64,000 bases of DNA, taken from the NCBI GenBank assembly GCA_902729315.2, contig LR746264.1, positions 2,093,378 to 2,157,377 of the forward strand, given 5' to 3'. The notes below the pieces were generated by a model. That model was not told where the DNA came from. It searched no databases and saw nothing but the letters and a program-made list of their open reading frames with translations. Position numbers and translations under genes: made by a program. Of the stretch, positions 35,700 through 46,217 are shown piece after piece; the first letter of the stretch is position 1; each line of letters starts with the position of its first letter. Source of the stretch: Spirodela intermedia (taxonomy: Eukaryota; Streptophyta; Magnoliopsida; Alismatales; Araceae).

Positions 35700-38071
35700 T
35701 TTCTTAAAGCTATAAATTGGACTGCCTTGCTTGCTTTTTCTTAAAGATTGAGGACAGGGCTCCTACCTAGAGCTTCTATTTTTGAAAATTTTAAATATAA
35801 TTAGTTACTATCTCTTTAGGATTTTTCTAATTATTGAGTTGATATTTATTTATGGATATGGATAATAAGGATGAGTAAAACATGTTAAAAAATTCATTTC
35901 ATTGCATAAAAAAGTACCATAAATAAGGTTTTTGTTCAAAATATATTTGCATCTATCCAATTAGCAAAGATCATCCACTTGGTGAATGAATTGGACAACC
36001 TCTTTTGGCTTGAGCCGAACACTTTCTCTTACTAGTTGAGCATTCTACGCACATTATCTATGATGTGATTTTTAAAAAGGGCCACTTATATTGTTCGTAT
36101 TGACAATTATAATGAAATTACAAAGTTTTCTCTGACTGTATAGGACTAACATATTGGTCCCTATACTGGTATCTTTTGGAATAGAGAGACTAGGTTTATT
36201 CCATTATAGTAAATTACTTTTCTATTTTTTTATTAATCTATTTTTATTAAGTTCAGATTAAGTGAATAATTGATGTATTACCTTAACAAGAGAATATGAT
36301 CAAAATGAAAGATAAATTATTTTTATAGTAGTTTGGCCTGCCTAAGCTTACATTCACTTCCTTGGGGACCCTTCTTTACAATCAATTATCTACTATTTGT
36401 GAATATAATTGATTTACTATGATCAATCAACCCCTACATTGTAAATTTCTTGAGTCTATGATACTTTGCTAAAGTTCATGCTTTTGGTATCCATCCACAT
36501 ACAAACGAGCACATCATATGTGATATTCATTAAGAGAATTGATCACACAATAAACAACCCAACTTCGAGAGGAAATAGATGCCTTACATGAGCTTCATGG
36601 AAGGTGAGAACTCTGTGATCTTGTTAAGGCTTGAACAAAGGTGATGAGATGCTGAGACTCACACTCAGGGGCATTCAAAACTTTGTAGCATTTAAGTCAG
36701 AGGAAGAGAGGAGGAATCATTTGTGTCATTCACTCAATCTCTCTCTTAACAACTTGGTTGACTTTTTATGTGTCCTTATTTGGGTGAGAAGCCTTCTTTT
36801 GTCTCTAGGGCTTATTGGGTTGAACCTAGTTTAATTGTTTGTTGAGATTGGGCCACATTGTACTTTTGGCCTTAATGGCTAGTTTGTGATGTGTGCCACA
36901 CCACACTTTGGGATTAATCAACTTATATCTTTTCAGGCCATGCCTAAATAATACCTTGGGTTTTTCCAAAAATTGATTATAGAAAATAAATCCATGTATT
37001 ATAAAAAATAATGTAAAATACAAGCTTTGGCATTTTGTTTTTCTATGATGAGGGCTGAATTCATTTTCTCTTTAGCTTATAACCAACTAACATAGTCCTC
37101 AATTTTGAGATCAATTTTATCTTATATTCTATGTGAATATATTAAAATAGTAATTAGGGCTGAATTTACATCATTACCCCTCACATCAACAAAAACAAGT
37201 TTAATCCATTTAACCTCAAATACCAAGCCATTTATCTATTTAGTTTAAACTAAATAGGCATATATATATATATATATATACCTATATATGGTTAAAGATC
37301 ATGTGAAAATTATTATTTGCCTTTTTTCTTCTTGGCCCTTTTTTCCTAAAACTTTCTTGACATTGAATCATGTTAAAAACATACAAAGTCAATTAAATCT
37401 TGAGTTATTTAATATTTTTCCCAAGGTGGCTTAATTAACATGTCAAAAAAAAAGAGGAGGCTAATTGATTCTTTAATTTTTTTCATGCGTTACTGTATTT
37501 TAACATGATTTTCTCTCAACTATATTAAAATGGATTGATACACCAGTTGACATACAGAAAGTCAACTCACTAGGACAATAAAATAATTAATAGTAAAATA
37601 AATAAATCATACTCTTGTTTTTTTTAAGATGAGTTAAACACCTCATTGATTTTATAAGCCAGTTTTTTACTATTTAAGGAAACAAGACATGCCCATAAAA
37701 GGGAACTGATGTGGCCTTGACATGCATCTAGAAGGCTCTTGTGGTGGATGGGCTATCTGTAGAGCCTAATAAGTAGCCCATTATAATCAAATAAATGAAT
37801 GAGCTTTGCCTAGTCAAAGATCATATAAGTAGAGATCTCTGTCATAACATTGTGCGCAGTCGGTCTGCACGGTTGACCAAACCAATTTCGTTAATAGTAA
37901 GTGGGTGACACATGATTCCAGAAGAGGGCAAGCGTGGGCCACGTGAAGCCCGGCCCATTAGACCAAGCCCAAATAAAACAAATATATATACCGAGGCGCG
38001 TCTGAACCCTAAGAATCTGTGATCTCCTTTCCTTTCCCCATACTGTGCTGTCGCCGCCGCTGCCGCCGCAC
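35700..38071 (+). repeat. Upstream flank of RPL4 copy 1, diverged direct duplicate of 53090-54400
   Basis: Colinear matches to the flank of RPL4 copy 3 include: the TTTCTATTTTTGAAAATTTT stretch near 35775 (against 53127); ATTGAGTTGATATTTATTT near 35834 (against 53167); a GTCAACTCACTAGGACAATA stretch near 37560 (against 53680); AAAAGGGAACTGATGTGGC near 37697 (against 53962); and GGATGGGCTATCTGTAGAGC near 37746 (against 54011). No coding exon is present. A (TA)n run lies at 37259-37280. The flank marks an older segmental duplication that carried RPL4. Confidence 0.6.
37932..38012 (+). promoter_or_regulatory. RPL4 copy 1 promoter elements
   Basis: TGGGCC and GGCCCA site II-type motifs lie within a conserved stretch (37932-37970). 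A telo-box-like AACCCTAA follows at 38005-38012, about 70 bp before the ATG. Site II plus telo-box pairs are a known signature of plant ribosomal protein promoters. The first stretch is also conserved at RPL4 copies 2 and 3. Confidence 0.65.
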
Positions 38072-38080
38072 CGGAGCAGG

Positions 38081-39587
38081 ATGGTGGCCGCCGTGAGGCC
38101 GCTGGTGACGGTCCATGCCCTGGAGGGCGACATGGCGACGGACGGATCGAACGCCGTCCCGCTGCCGGACGTGCTGAAGGCGACCATCCGGCCGGACGTG
38201 GTCCGCTTCGTCCACTCCAACATCTCGAAGAACAAGCGGCAGCCCTACGCCGTGTCGAAGCGCGCGGGGCACCAGACGTCGGCTGAGTCGTGGGGGACGG
38301 GACGTGCCGTGTCTCGTATTCCCCGCGTGCCCGGCGGCGGCACCCACCGCGCCGGGCAGGGTGCCTTCGGGAACATGTGCCGTGGCGGGCGGATGTTCGC
38401 CCCGACGAAGATATGGCGGCGGTGGCATAGGCGCGTGAACCTGAACCTGCGGAGGTACGCCGTGGTGTCGGCTCTGGCCGCGTCCGCCGTTCCGGCGCTG
38501 GTGATGGCCCGCGGTCACCGGATCGAGGGGATCCCCGAGGTCCCGCTGGTGATCTCCGATTCGGCGGAGAGCGTGGAGAAGACGTCGTCGGCCATCAAGA
38601 TCCTGAAGCAGATCGGCGCGTATGCGGACGCGGAGAAGGCCAAGGAGAGCCACGCCATCCGGTCCGGGAAGGGCAAGATGAGAAACAGGCGGTATGTGTC
38701 GCGCAGGGGTCCCCTGATTGTGTACGGCACGGAGGGCGCTAAGATCGTGAAGGCGTTCCGCAACATCCCCGGCGTGGACGTGATGAATGTGGAGCGGCTG
38801 AACCTGCTGAAGCTGGCCCCGGGTGGGCACCTCGGTAGGTTCATCGTGTGGACCAAGTCGGCGTTCGAGAGGCTGGACGCGGTGTTCGGCACCTTCGATA
38901 AGGCGTCGGAGAGGAAGAACAAGTACGTGCTGCCGAGATCGAAGATGAGCAACTCGGACCTGTCGAGGATCATCAACTCGGACGAGGTGCAGTCGGTGGT
39001 GCGTCCCATCAAGACCGAGGTGAAGAGGAAGGCTCTGAAGAAGAACCCGCTGAAGAACCTGAACGCGATGTTGAAGCTGAACCCGTACGCCAAGACGGCG
39101 AGGAGGGTGGCGCTTCTGACTGAGGCCCAGAGGATAAAGTCGAAGAAGGAGAAGCTCGATAAGAAGAGGACTAAGCTCCCTAAGGTGCGTCTCATCGTGG
39201 GTCCCGTTTTACATAGCCTCGTGCACGGGCTGTTTGTTGCTCTTCCGTGGTTCAGTCAGCGACAATGCGGTTTGAATCAGGCCGAAGAAAGCCGATGTCG
39301 CTTACTCTACTTGACATCCCCGTCCCCTTCCTGCCAAGTTTTAGCCTTTTTTTGGTGGTACGATGATGGAGGTGTCTATTTTCTGGTCCGAAGCAGCAGC
39401 TTCAGCTTCCCGACCAGAATTTGCGTCGTTTGCTCGTTCCCTCTCTCTAACCCCAGGTGTTGATCTGGTGCAGGAAGAAGCAGCGGCCATCAGGGCTGCG
39501 GGGAAGAGCTGGTACCATACGATGATCTCCGACAGCGACTACACCGAGTTTGAAAACTTCTCCAAGTGGCTCGGGGCGACCCAGTGA
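38081..39587 (+). CDS. RPL4: Cytosolic 60S ribosomal protein L4 (uL4), copy 1
   Basis: Two exons, 38081-39184 and 39474-39587, give 405 aa, the normal length for plant L4. The start is [20 protein letters not shown]. The long internal loop, seen as [33 protein letters not shown], reaches the peptide exit tunnel in known ribosomes. A basic tail ends in [27 protein letters not shown]. The 289-bp intron is GT-AG. It also stays open in frame after GTGCGT for about 92 codons, so a retained-intron transcript could encode a longer protein. Exon 1 is very GC-rich. It differs from copy 2 at only two positions seen (38149, 38266), and from copy 3 at those plus 38617, 38623, 38655 and 38665. Confidence 0.97.
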
Positions 39588-40980
39588 CATGGAATCTCCC
39601 CTCCCCACTTCCCCCCCTCCGTCTCCTCATGTGCAAAGTGTATCCCTTTTCTGGGTTCGAGTTTGCACGACTTGTTTAGGACCGCTGTACTCTTGCTCTT
39701 TGTTTGGCCCTCGAGAGTTTCACCTAGATGATCATAGATTATTGCGAGTTTTTGTATTGTCGGGGTTCTATCTGGTTGCCGTCTTCTCTCATCGTTTGGA
39801 TTTCTTTTCCGCGAACCATGCAATAATAGCTGATGTGGAGTTCCTCGTCTACCTAAACGGCTCTGCGACTTCTATGGATGGGTGGGCGCTGCCCAGCGAT
39901 CTCCACTACTAACTAGCCTTGGAAGTAGCTGACTGAAGAGAGGTTTCAGAGGGGGAGGGGGAGGGGGACGGGGAAGGCAAGGGCATGATTGAGGATGAAC
40001 AGGGCATGTTTGGTTGGATGCGAGGTCGTTTGGACTGTTGATCTTTTTGTAATGATCGAGTAGTTTGGGCGGTTTTGAGGAGCTTCTGCCAAGCTCGGGA
40101 GTCGGTGCTCGCTCTCCCCAAGCTAAATGCATAAGATACTTGTGTGATGTAACGGCTGGCTGCGCAATTGATCAGAATTATGAAACATTCTACTTGAGTT
40201 GGTTGCTCCTTTTTCAGATGTGAATGCAGATAAAATACTTTATCTTATCAAATATTTTTCTAGTTACATCCAGTAAATTGGCCTGATGCTAAGAAGGAAA
40301 GATAATTTTCATGTTATATTTCTATCTAACTAATATGTCAATTAGAATTAAGGTAGAATGAAAGTTGGCTTCAGTTTTTCACTACAACAATGAAAACTCC
40401 ATTTTTATGAAGTTTTATAGAAAACGCCATCTCAAAGTTTCCTCTTGAGTACACTTAATAAAAATAATCATATAGTTGAATATAAAACCCTGATTACGTG
40501 GTATAGATTTGACTTATTGCTCTCAAATTAGCATAGATATGCTACTCAGGAACATCTAATCATCTTGTTTGTTATTTCCCTATATAAACCACGATGCTCA
40601 TTATCAATAATAATTATGCAATCTAAGTTGTCAATTTTTTTAATAAAAATAATATTTGTGTGCATTTTTAATTAAATGCATACAAATATTCAAACAATCT
40701 TTAGGAACATAGAGTACATTGCAAAAAGATATAAATTTTATGATTATTCTTCATAGCATAGTTGATATGTGTGCAAATTATAACAAAAACAATTAATTAT
40801 TGTATGTGGCGCAATATGATAAATTTCTGAAACAAAAAAAGGTATCATACACCAAAAATAGTTGTTTGAGAGGACCTTACTAGTGGGGTGACTATTTTCT
40901 AACCATTAAAATCGTCAAAAAAATAAAAGTTTCTTTTATAATAATGATAGTGTTCCCCTATAACCCAAGTGAGTAAAAAT
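39588..40980. other. RPL4 copy 1 3'-UTR and downstream DNA
   Basis: The first few hundred bases are moderately GC-rich and probably 3'-UTR. The rest is AT-rich. All of it is repeated in inverted orientation at 46218-47610. Open frames here have no recognisable domain. Confidence 0.6.
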
Positions 40981-43310
40981 AAAAACATGTAAGATATTTT
41001 TAATCTTTGTATTTGTTATAATAGTTAAGATAATTGAAGATTCACTAGTTCTGACTACTTTTCTATTACTTCTACCAATGACTCTTGAGCCTAAAATCTA
41101 GGTTGTTGAAAATAAGTTATACGTTATTTATACTACAATCAAATGAGTAAGTTTATCAAAGTGGCTCAAGGAGTTGGAGGCAAGTTCTGATTTTAACTTC
41201 TTGATCTCACCTTTGAGGCTCTTTGTCTCTCCTTGTTTATCTACCTTTGCGTTGTAGTTTGACTAAAATGGTTGCTTAGTTGTAGGATAAGTTTATTCAC
41301 CCATCTAAGACTTCCCATGGGGATTAAAACATTGATTGTGATTGAATCATGTATGTTTACAATAAATGCACCATAAGATATTTTCCTAGTCACCTTTCTT
41401 CATCTTTAAGTTATTGTTACTAAGGTGGATCTCTTTATTTCTTGTGTTTAACCACAAATGTTAATTCTTTTCATTCCTTATTATCACAATCAATTTTTTT
41501 AAATAAAAAATTCTTTTACTATTTATAATTTGAACCTGAACTTGATCATATTTAAGATTAAAAATAATTAAATATTCATAAATCTTATCTTTCTCTATAT
41601 ATTTGTAGAAGAAAAATTCATCATATGAGTTGCTAGTTGTAATTTGTGTATTTCTATCAATTATTCTCACATAGATCCTAACTCATATATATCTTCCCAA
41701 ACTAGAGTTATTCTCTTGTGACAAGGCCATTTTATTCAATATATTTTGACTTCATTATGTTTCTTGAAAAATATTTTACTATTTTTTTCTTTGTCTTTAG
41801 CTCCTGAAAGAAATAGATAGTTTGTCTTGACCTCAAGAGTCATAGTACTCCACAGCCATGTTTTTATTTTTGCATCTTTTCCTTTCATGACTTGAATCTT
41901 GAATAATTACTTGTTCTAACAAGTAATTGAGTTTACCACTCTTTGTCAAGATGACATTAATAAATTTATTTTATTCAAATAGTTTCATCTCATATAATTT
42001 GAATTGATTTGAAATATTTGGTAGAGCTCTAAATAATTATTCTTATGCTTTCACCTTTTGTATAGAGAAATGATGTCAAAAAGGAAAATAGATAGATAAA
42101 TCTAGAAAAATAGAGATACTTATTCATGGGACAATTCTCATAGTTAGTACAAATCAAGTTGGAAGTATACAATTATGTAAATTGCCAACATAAAAACCAA
42201 AGTCAGCAATCACCTACAAACTAATAATAATACAACTAGAGGAGCATATTAGAAATAAGAGATCTAGAACAATTGCAGTTGCTTGGCTTTGATATTAGAT
42301 CAAGGTTATCTTAGGTTTTTGGTCACTAGAGAGAGCCATTACCCTCATCACCAAAGAGTGGAAGAGATAGGATAGAATAGTGAAAATAAAAATCTATTTT
42401 TAAATGTAAAATATGGTACATGTACTAATAGATAACTCGAATAATTTTTCCTAGTTTTTGACAACACTAATTGTTAATATTTTGCTTCTAGAATGCTTCT
42501 CAATTGTCTTCAACACCCAATATCTATTAATAGTAATATTTATATATTATGAGTGGTCCTTTTAGTGTATATTATTGAAAAAATAAATAAATAGTAAAAT
42601 AGTAATTTTAGGCCACCAAAATTATGTCGAGGGTTTAACTTAGCATTATAAACCTTAGAAAAGTCTCACATGATTTCAAAACTAACTTTGTCATGAGAAC
42701 AAAAAATAACTCTTCTCAATCCCTTTGCCTTAGACTAGTTTTGATTTCCTTCAATGACACCAAGAGGCCTTCACCATGCATCATAACATTTTTTCAATAG
42801 GGATGTGTATTCTTCTATGTGATACACAAGGAAGTCCACTTGCCCAACCTCATGTTTAGAGTATGACATCAACCCCCACCTTGAAAGTTTGATGTCTTTG
42901 TCAAAGTAAGCTCCTCATGGCTACCATGACATGTCATATTTCACATTTTTTGTACACATCAACACTTTGTCATGAGCCCCACCTCCCAAGGCTATCCTCA
43001 TTTTGCTCTAACATCATCTACCTCCCCCCTCCATCCGAAATAAGACTCCTTATTTGGGAGACAAGTAATTGACTTGTATAAGGCATCATCCTACCTCTTC
43101 GGTATCTAGGCTTTCAAGTAAGATCATATAGTCACTCAATAATTCCCTCATGACCTATTTTCTCATTCTATGTGAAAGATTTACACATGCAAAATACTCA
43201 TGAACTCAACATCCAATATGCAATTTGATCCATCAATTTAGTGTGCCCAATCTCCATGGTCCATTCTAATTATCAACTTCATCAGTAAAGTAGTTATATA
43301 TTATTAGTAA
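40981..43310. other. Spacer of the inverted repeat, left part
   Basis: AT-rich DNA. A degraded GGCTTTGATATTA at 42284-42296 resembles the reverse complement of a tRNA-iMet primer-binding site, hinting at a minus-strand LTR-element remnant. No coding domain could be recognised. Confidence 0.35.
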
Positions 43311-43314
43311 AGTA

Positions 43315-45260
43315 TGTTGGGTTTAATGTAGCTAAGTACCAAGAGGAGGGGTGAATTAGTTTCATATGTTTTTATCTTTTATTCAAGTATGTTATCTATG
43401 TATATGTTGACACTTGCTCTAACACAATCTCTTGGTCTTATATAGAAATTTACTTGAGTCTCTCCTTTTCATCACATGATAGCTCTAGTCTATATAAATA
43501 TGATAGACACAAAGGTTTTTATACTAAGTCACTCTGCCTTAGGCTATGTTCAATCTCGAAGGATTCCTCTACTAAATTTTCACTATTTTTTTTTTAAAAT
43601 ACAGTTGACTTCACAGGTTTAGCTCTCTCAAATACTATTATTTGATCTTCACAAATATCTTACCCCTCACAAATATATATTTACGTTGAACACTATATGC
43701 TTAAGTCTATGTATATTTCTCTTCAAAAAACAACATCATCTATATGTAAATTTCAGTTTTCAATACTTCATGCCTTAGCCTTACCCTCTCTCTACTTACC
43801 ACTCAAATTACCTAAGGGCTTGGTTGAAAAAGACAACCTTCATCTTAGTTAAATGATTTGTAAATTATTGCATTTAATTGAGTATGATAAAGCTTTAACT
43901 CTTTATTTAAGTTGTGCGGTCACTTTGTTGTACTATATTGAGTATATTTTTTTCTCGAGTTTGAATTAATAATGTTCACAAAAATTTCTTCATTTAGTGT
44001 TAATCTCAATTATCTTCAACTCGTCCTTATTGTACACCATTGTATCTCTATCATTTCAGTATCTAAAAATGGTCATTTACTTTGAAAATTTTATCATTAA
44101 CCTATTGGTGCTCTATTGACTTTTAGTTACTTTCACTGTTGTTTGTGATATCTTATTTAGAGATTTGTAACTAATTGAAGAATATTTTCTCTTTCAAAGT
44201 TTTCTTAGACGAAATCTTTTGATTTATTTTTAGTTTATGTCTTTAAATAACAAGTTACAATCTATAATCCATACTTCTGACTTTAGGTCATATTTCAACT
44301 CAAATTTTCAAGTTGTAGATATGTTGTCTTTGATATTATGTCTAGAGATTTTGAATTGATTAACTAATGGATTTGTCTTCAAGGTCAAATTAAGATAATA
44401 TTATTGAGTTTGACATTTTATATACCAACTCTCATGACATGTTACTGTTTAGTGTACAAGAAATTGACTTAGAATCTTCTACTCTGAAATATATGTCTTT
44501 CATCAACAATCTTTGAAAGTTCTTTCTAAAGATTTGTGGCACTTCAATGGATATTGTTTTAGATATAAGGTTGAAGTTGATCTTTTTCTTTCATCATTTT
44601 CTTCACATTAGACTTTAATGTGTCACTATGTAAATTACATGGTGAAGAACTTTCTATTTCTTTCTTTGGTCCATACAGTTAGTCTAGCTTAGCTACATTT
44701 AGGATCTAAGATCAAGTCCAACCTCAATTACTAGTTATCTGAATTTTTTTATCATTTTATCAGTTTTACATGTTGTCATTAAAATGCTCTTAGTTTTAAA
44801 TTCACCCATACTTTAGTTTAAATATTTCGGCCATCATTTTTCTACTTTTCATCTTGCTTGTTTTATGAGCTCGAATTTTATGTTTGTCATTATGTGTCTT
44901 TGATTTTTCAAATATTTTCCACGCTAATATTTCTATCTTCATAGAACTCAAGTATGCGTTTAGGAGTAACTTTACTTTCAAGAAAATATATAAAACTTCA
45001 TTACATGTGTTCACACAAATCATTCCACGTTAATATATTAAGAAGATTACATTATGTTATTCTAACATATAAAACTATCTCAAAAGCATAGTCTTTATAT
45101 TAGTTGTTAGTCATAATATAATATAGAACATCATTATTATATATATTGTGAATGCTTGTTGATGATATTTAATGTGATATAAGTCATCATGATAATTTAT
45201 GAATTATATAATAATTTATTAATAAATTTCCTACTAAATGTGTCAAAATCAAGGACATCT
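43315..45260 (+). repeat. Dispersed 1.9-kb repeat, copy 1
   Basis: Colinear with 59662-61640 in the same orientation at moderate identity. Examples: TGTTGGGTTTAATGT near 43317 against TGTTGGGTTCAATGT near 59663; the TTTTTATACTAAGTCA...CCTTAGGCTATGT stretch near 43519 against the one near 59917; and the GTGTCAAAATCAAG-like end against GTGTCAAAATTAAG. No protein domain was seen. It is probably part of an old transposable element of unknown class. Confidence 0.6.
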
Positions 45261-45494
45261 ACATAGTCCATTGAGAAAATTTTACTCCTTATCCACCTAA
45301 TACGTCTTGAGTCATGACATATGTGAGATTGATGAATTGACGATTTTTTTCAGTAAATTAAAGTTGTAGGTCACTCTACCTACATGTATCATAATGTCAA
45401 AAGGTTCCTCAAAGTAAGCAATAAATCATGGTGCCACCTTGATATTTGAAGATAAACAAGTCATGACTTAGTCAAACTTGAGAGAATGGAAGTT

Positions 45495-45864
45495 TGTTGA
45501 TGAATGAGATCATTAGGGAGGAGTTTCTAAGGTCTGTTCTCAATCATGTACAGCCAATGAGGTAAATCTAGAGGTTGGAAGAGAAGAGACCGTAAGATGC
45601 GTTGATAAGGTGATGTCTTACTAGTTGAACGGCAAAAAGACAAGGCCCTTACTAGGTAGAGGGCAACAAGACAAGAGAGAGAGAGAGGCAGTGTGAGGTG
45701 ATCATAGTTGTGATCCACCTTCGAGAGACACTTGTGATAGTAGAGGAGAGCAAAAGATTACAAAAAAAAAAGAATACTTTGATTTGGGAAAGGTAATGTT
45801 TGTGTATAGTTTAAACATTATTAAGAAAACTTACAAGAATTATTTGATAAATACTCTCTCAACA
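45495..45864 (-). mobile_element. Copia-type 3' LTR, minus strand
   Basis: On the minus strand the segment starts TGTTGAGAGAG and ends CAACA. A polypurine tract CAACTTGAGGGATAG lies directly upstream (45865-45879). The plus-strand reading CACTATCCCTCAAGTTGAG followed by ATAGATGTC is the familiar reverse complement of a Copia PPT and pol end. Length is 370 bp. The 3' LTR terminus is assigned by the TG/CA pair. Confidence 0.5.
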
Positions 45865-46217
45865 CTATCCCTCAAGTTGAGTATAGATGTCAATTACATT
45901 TAACTTGTTTGTTTTGGATTCAAAAGATATAAATTATAATCTTTTGGTGAACACATTTATCAACTACATTACTTAACTTCAAGTAACTCAAACATTTTTT
46001 CAAAATGCTTATTCTAAATTCAAGGCTTTAAGAGGCCAACAAGATTATCACTGACCTAATATTTTCTAGACTTGCATCTTTGGCTAAGCCACAATATTAT
46101 AAGTCAACTCATAAGTTTCATTGTTGTGATTTCTTCAGCTTGTAAATGTAAGAGCATCTTGTGGTATGAACTCACCGGATTGTTTTGGAAATAATCTAAA
46201 ATTTTAATTTCTGGATG
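45865..46217 (-). mobile_element. Copia pol 3' end, truncated at the inverted repeat
   Basis: A degenerate reverse-strand Copia pol tail lies upstream of the polypurine tract. It is cut off where the right inverted-repeat arm begins at 46218. No intact frame remains. Confidence 0.45.

Larger units (their letters stand above)
38072..40980 (+). repeat. Left arm of a 2.9-kb near-perfect inverted repeat
   Basis: It pairs with 46218-49126 in inverted orientation. Matching positions always sum to 87198, so there are no net insertions or deletions. By eye I found only two mismatches (38149 and 38266). The arm contains all of RPL4 copy 1 from about 9 bp before its ATG plus about 1.4 kb of AT-rich downstream DNA. 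Confidence 0.95.

Noticed and set aside
38009-38830. 273-aa His/Arg-rich ORF antisense to RPL4, also present at copies 2 and 3
   Set aside because: Antisense open frames are expected from GC-rich third positions. The same frame recurs only because exon 1 is duplicated.
38515-39195. 226-aa Phe/Ser-rich ORF antisense to RPL4
   Set aside because: Shadow of the Lys-rich RPL4 C-terminal region read backwards. No family was recognised.
39550-40132. ORFs in the RPL4 3' region, repeated exactly at 47066-47659
   Set aside because: Their duplication reflects the inverted repeat, not selection on protein. No domain and no splice context.
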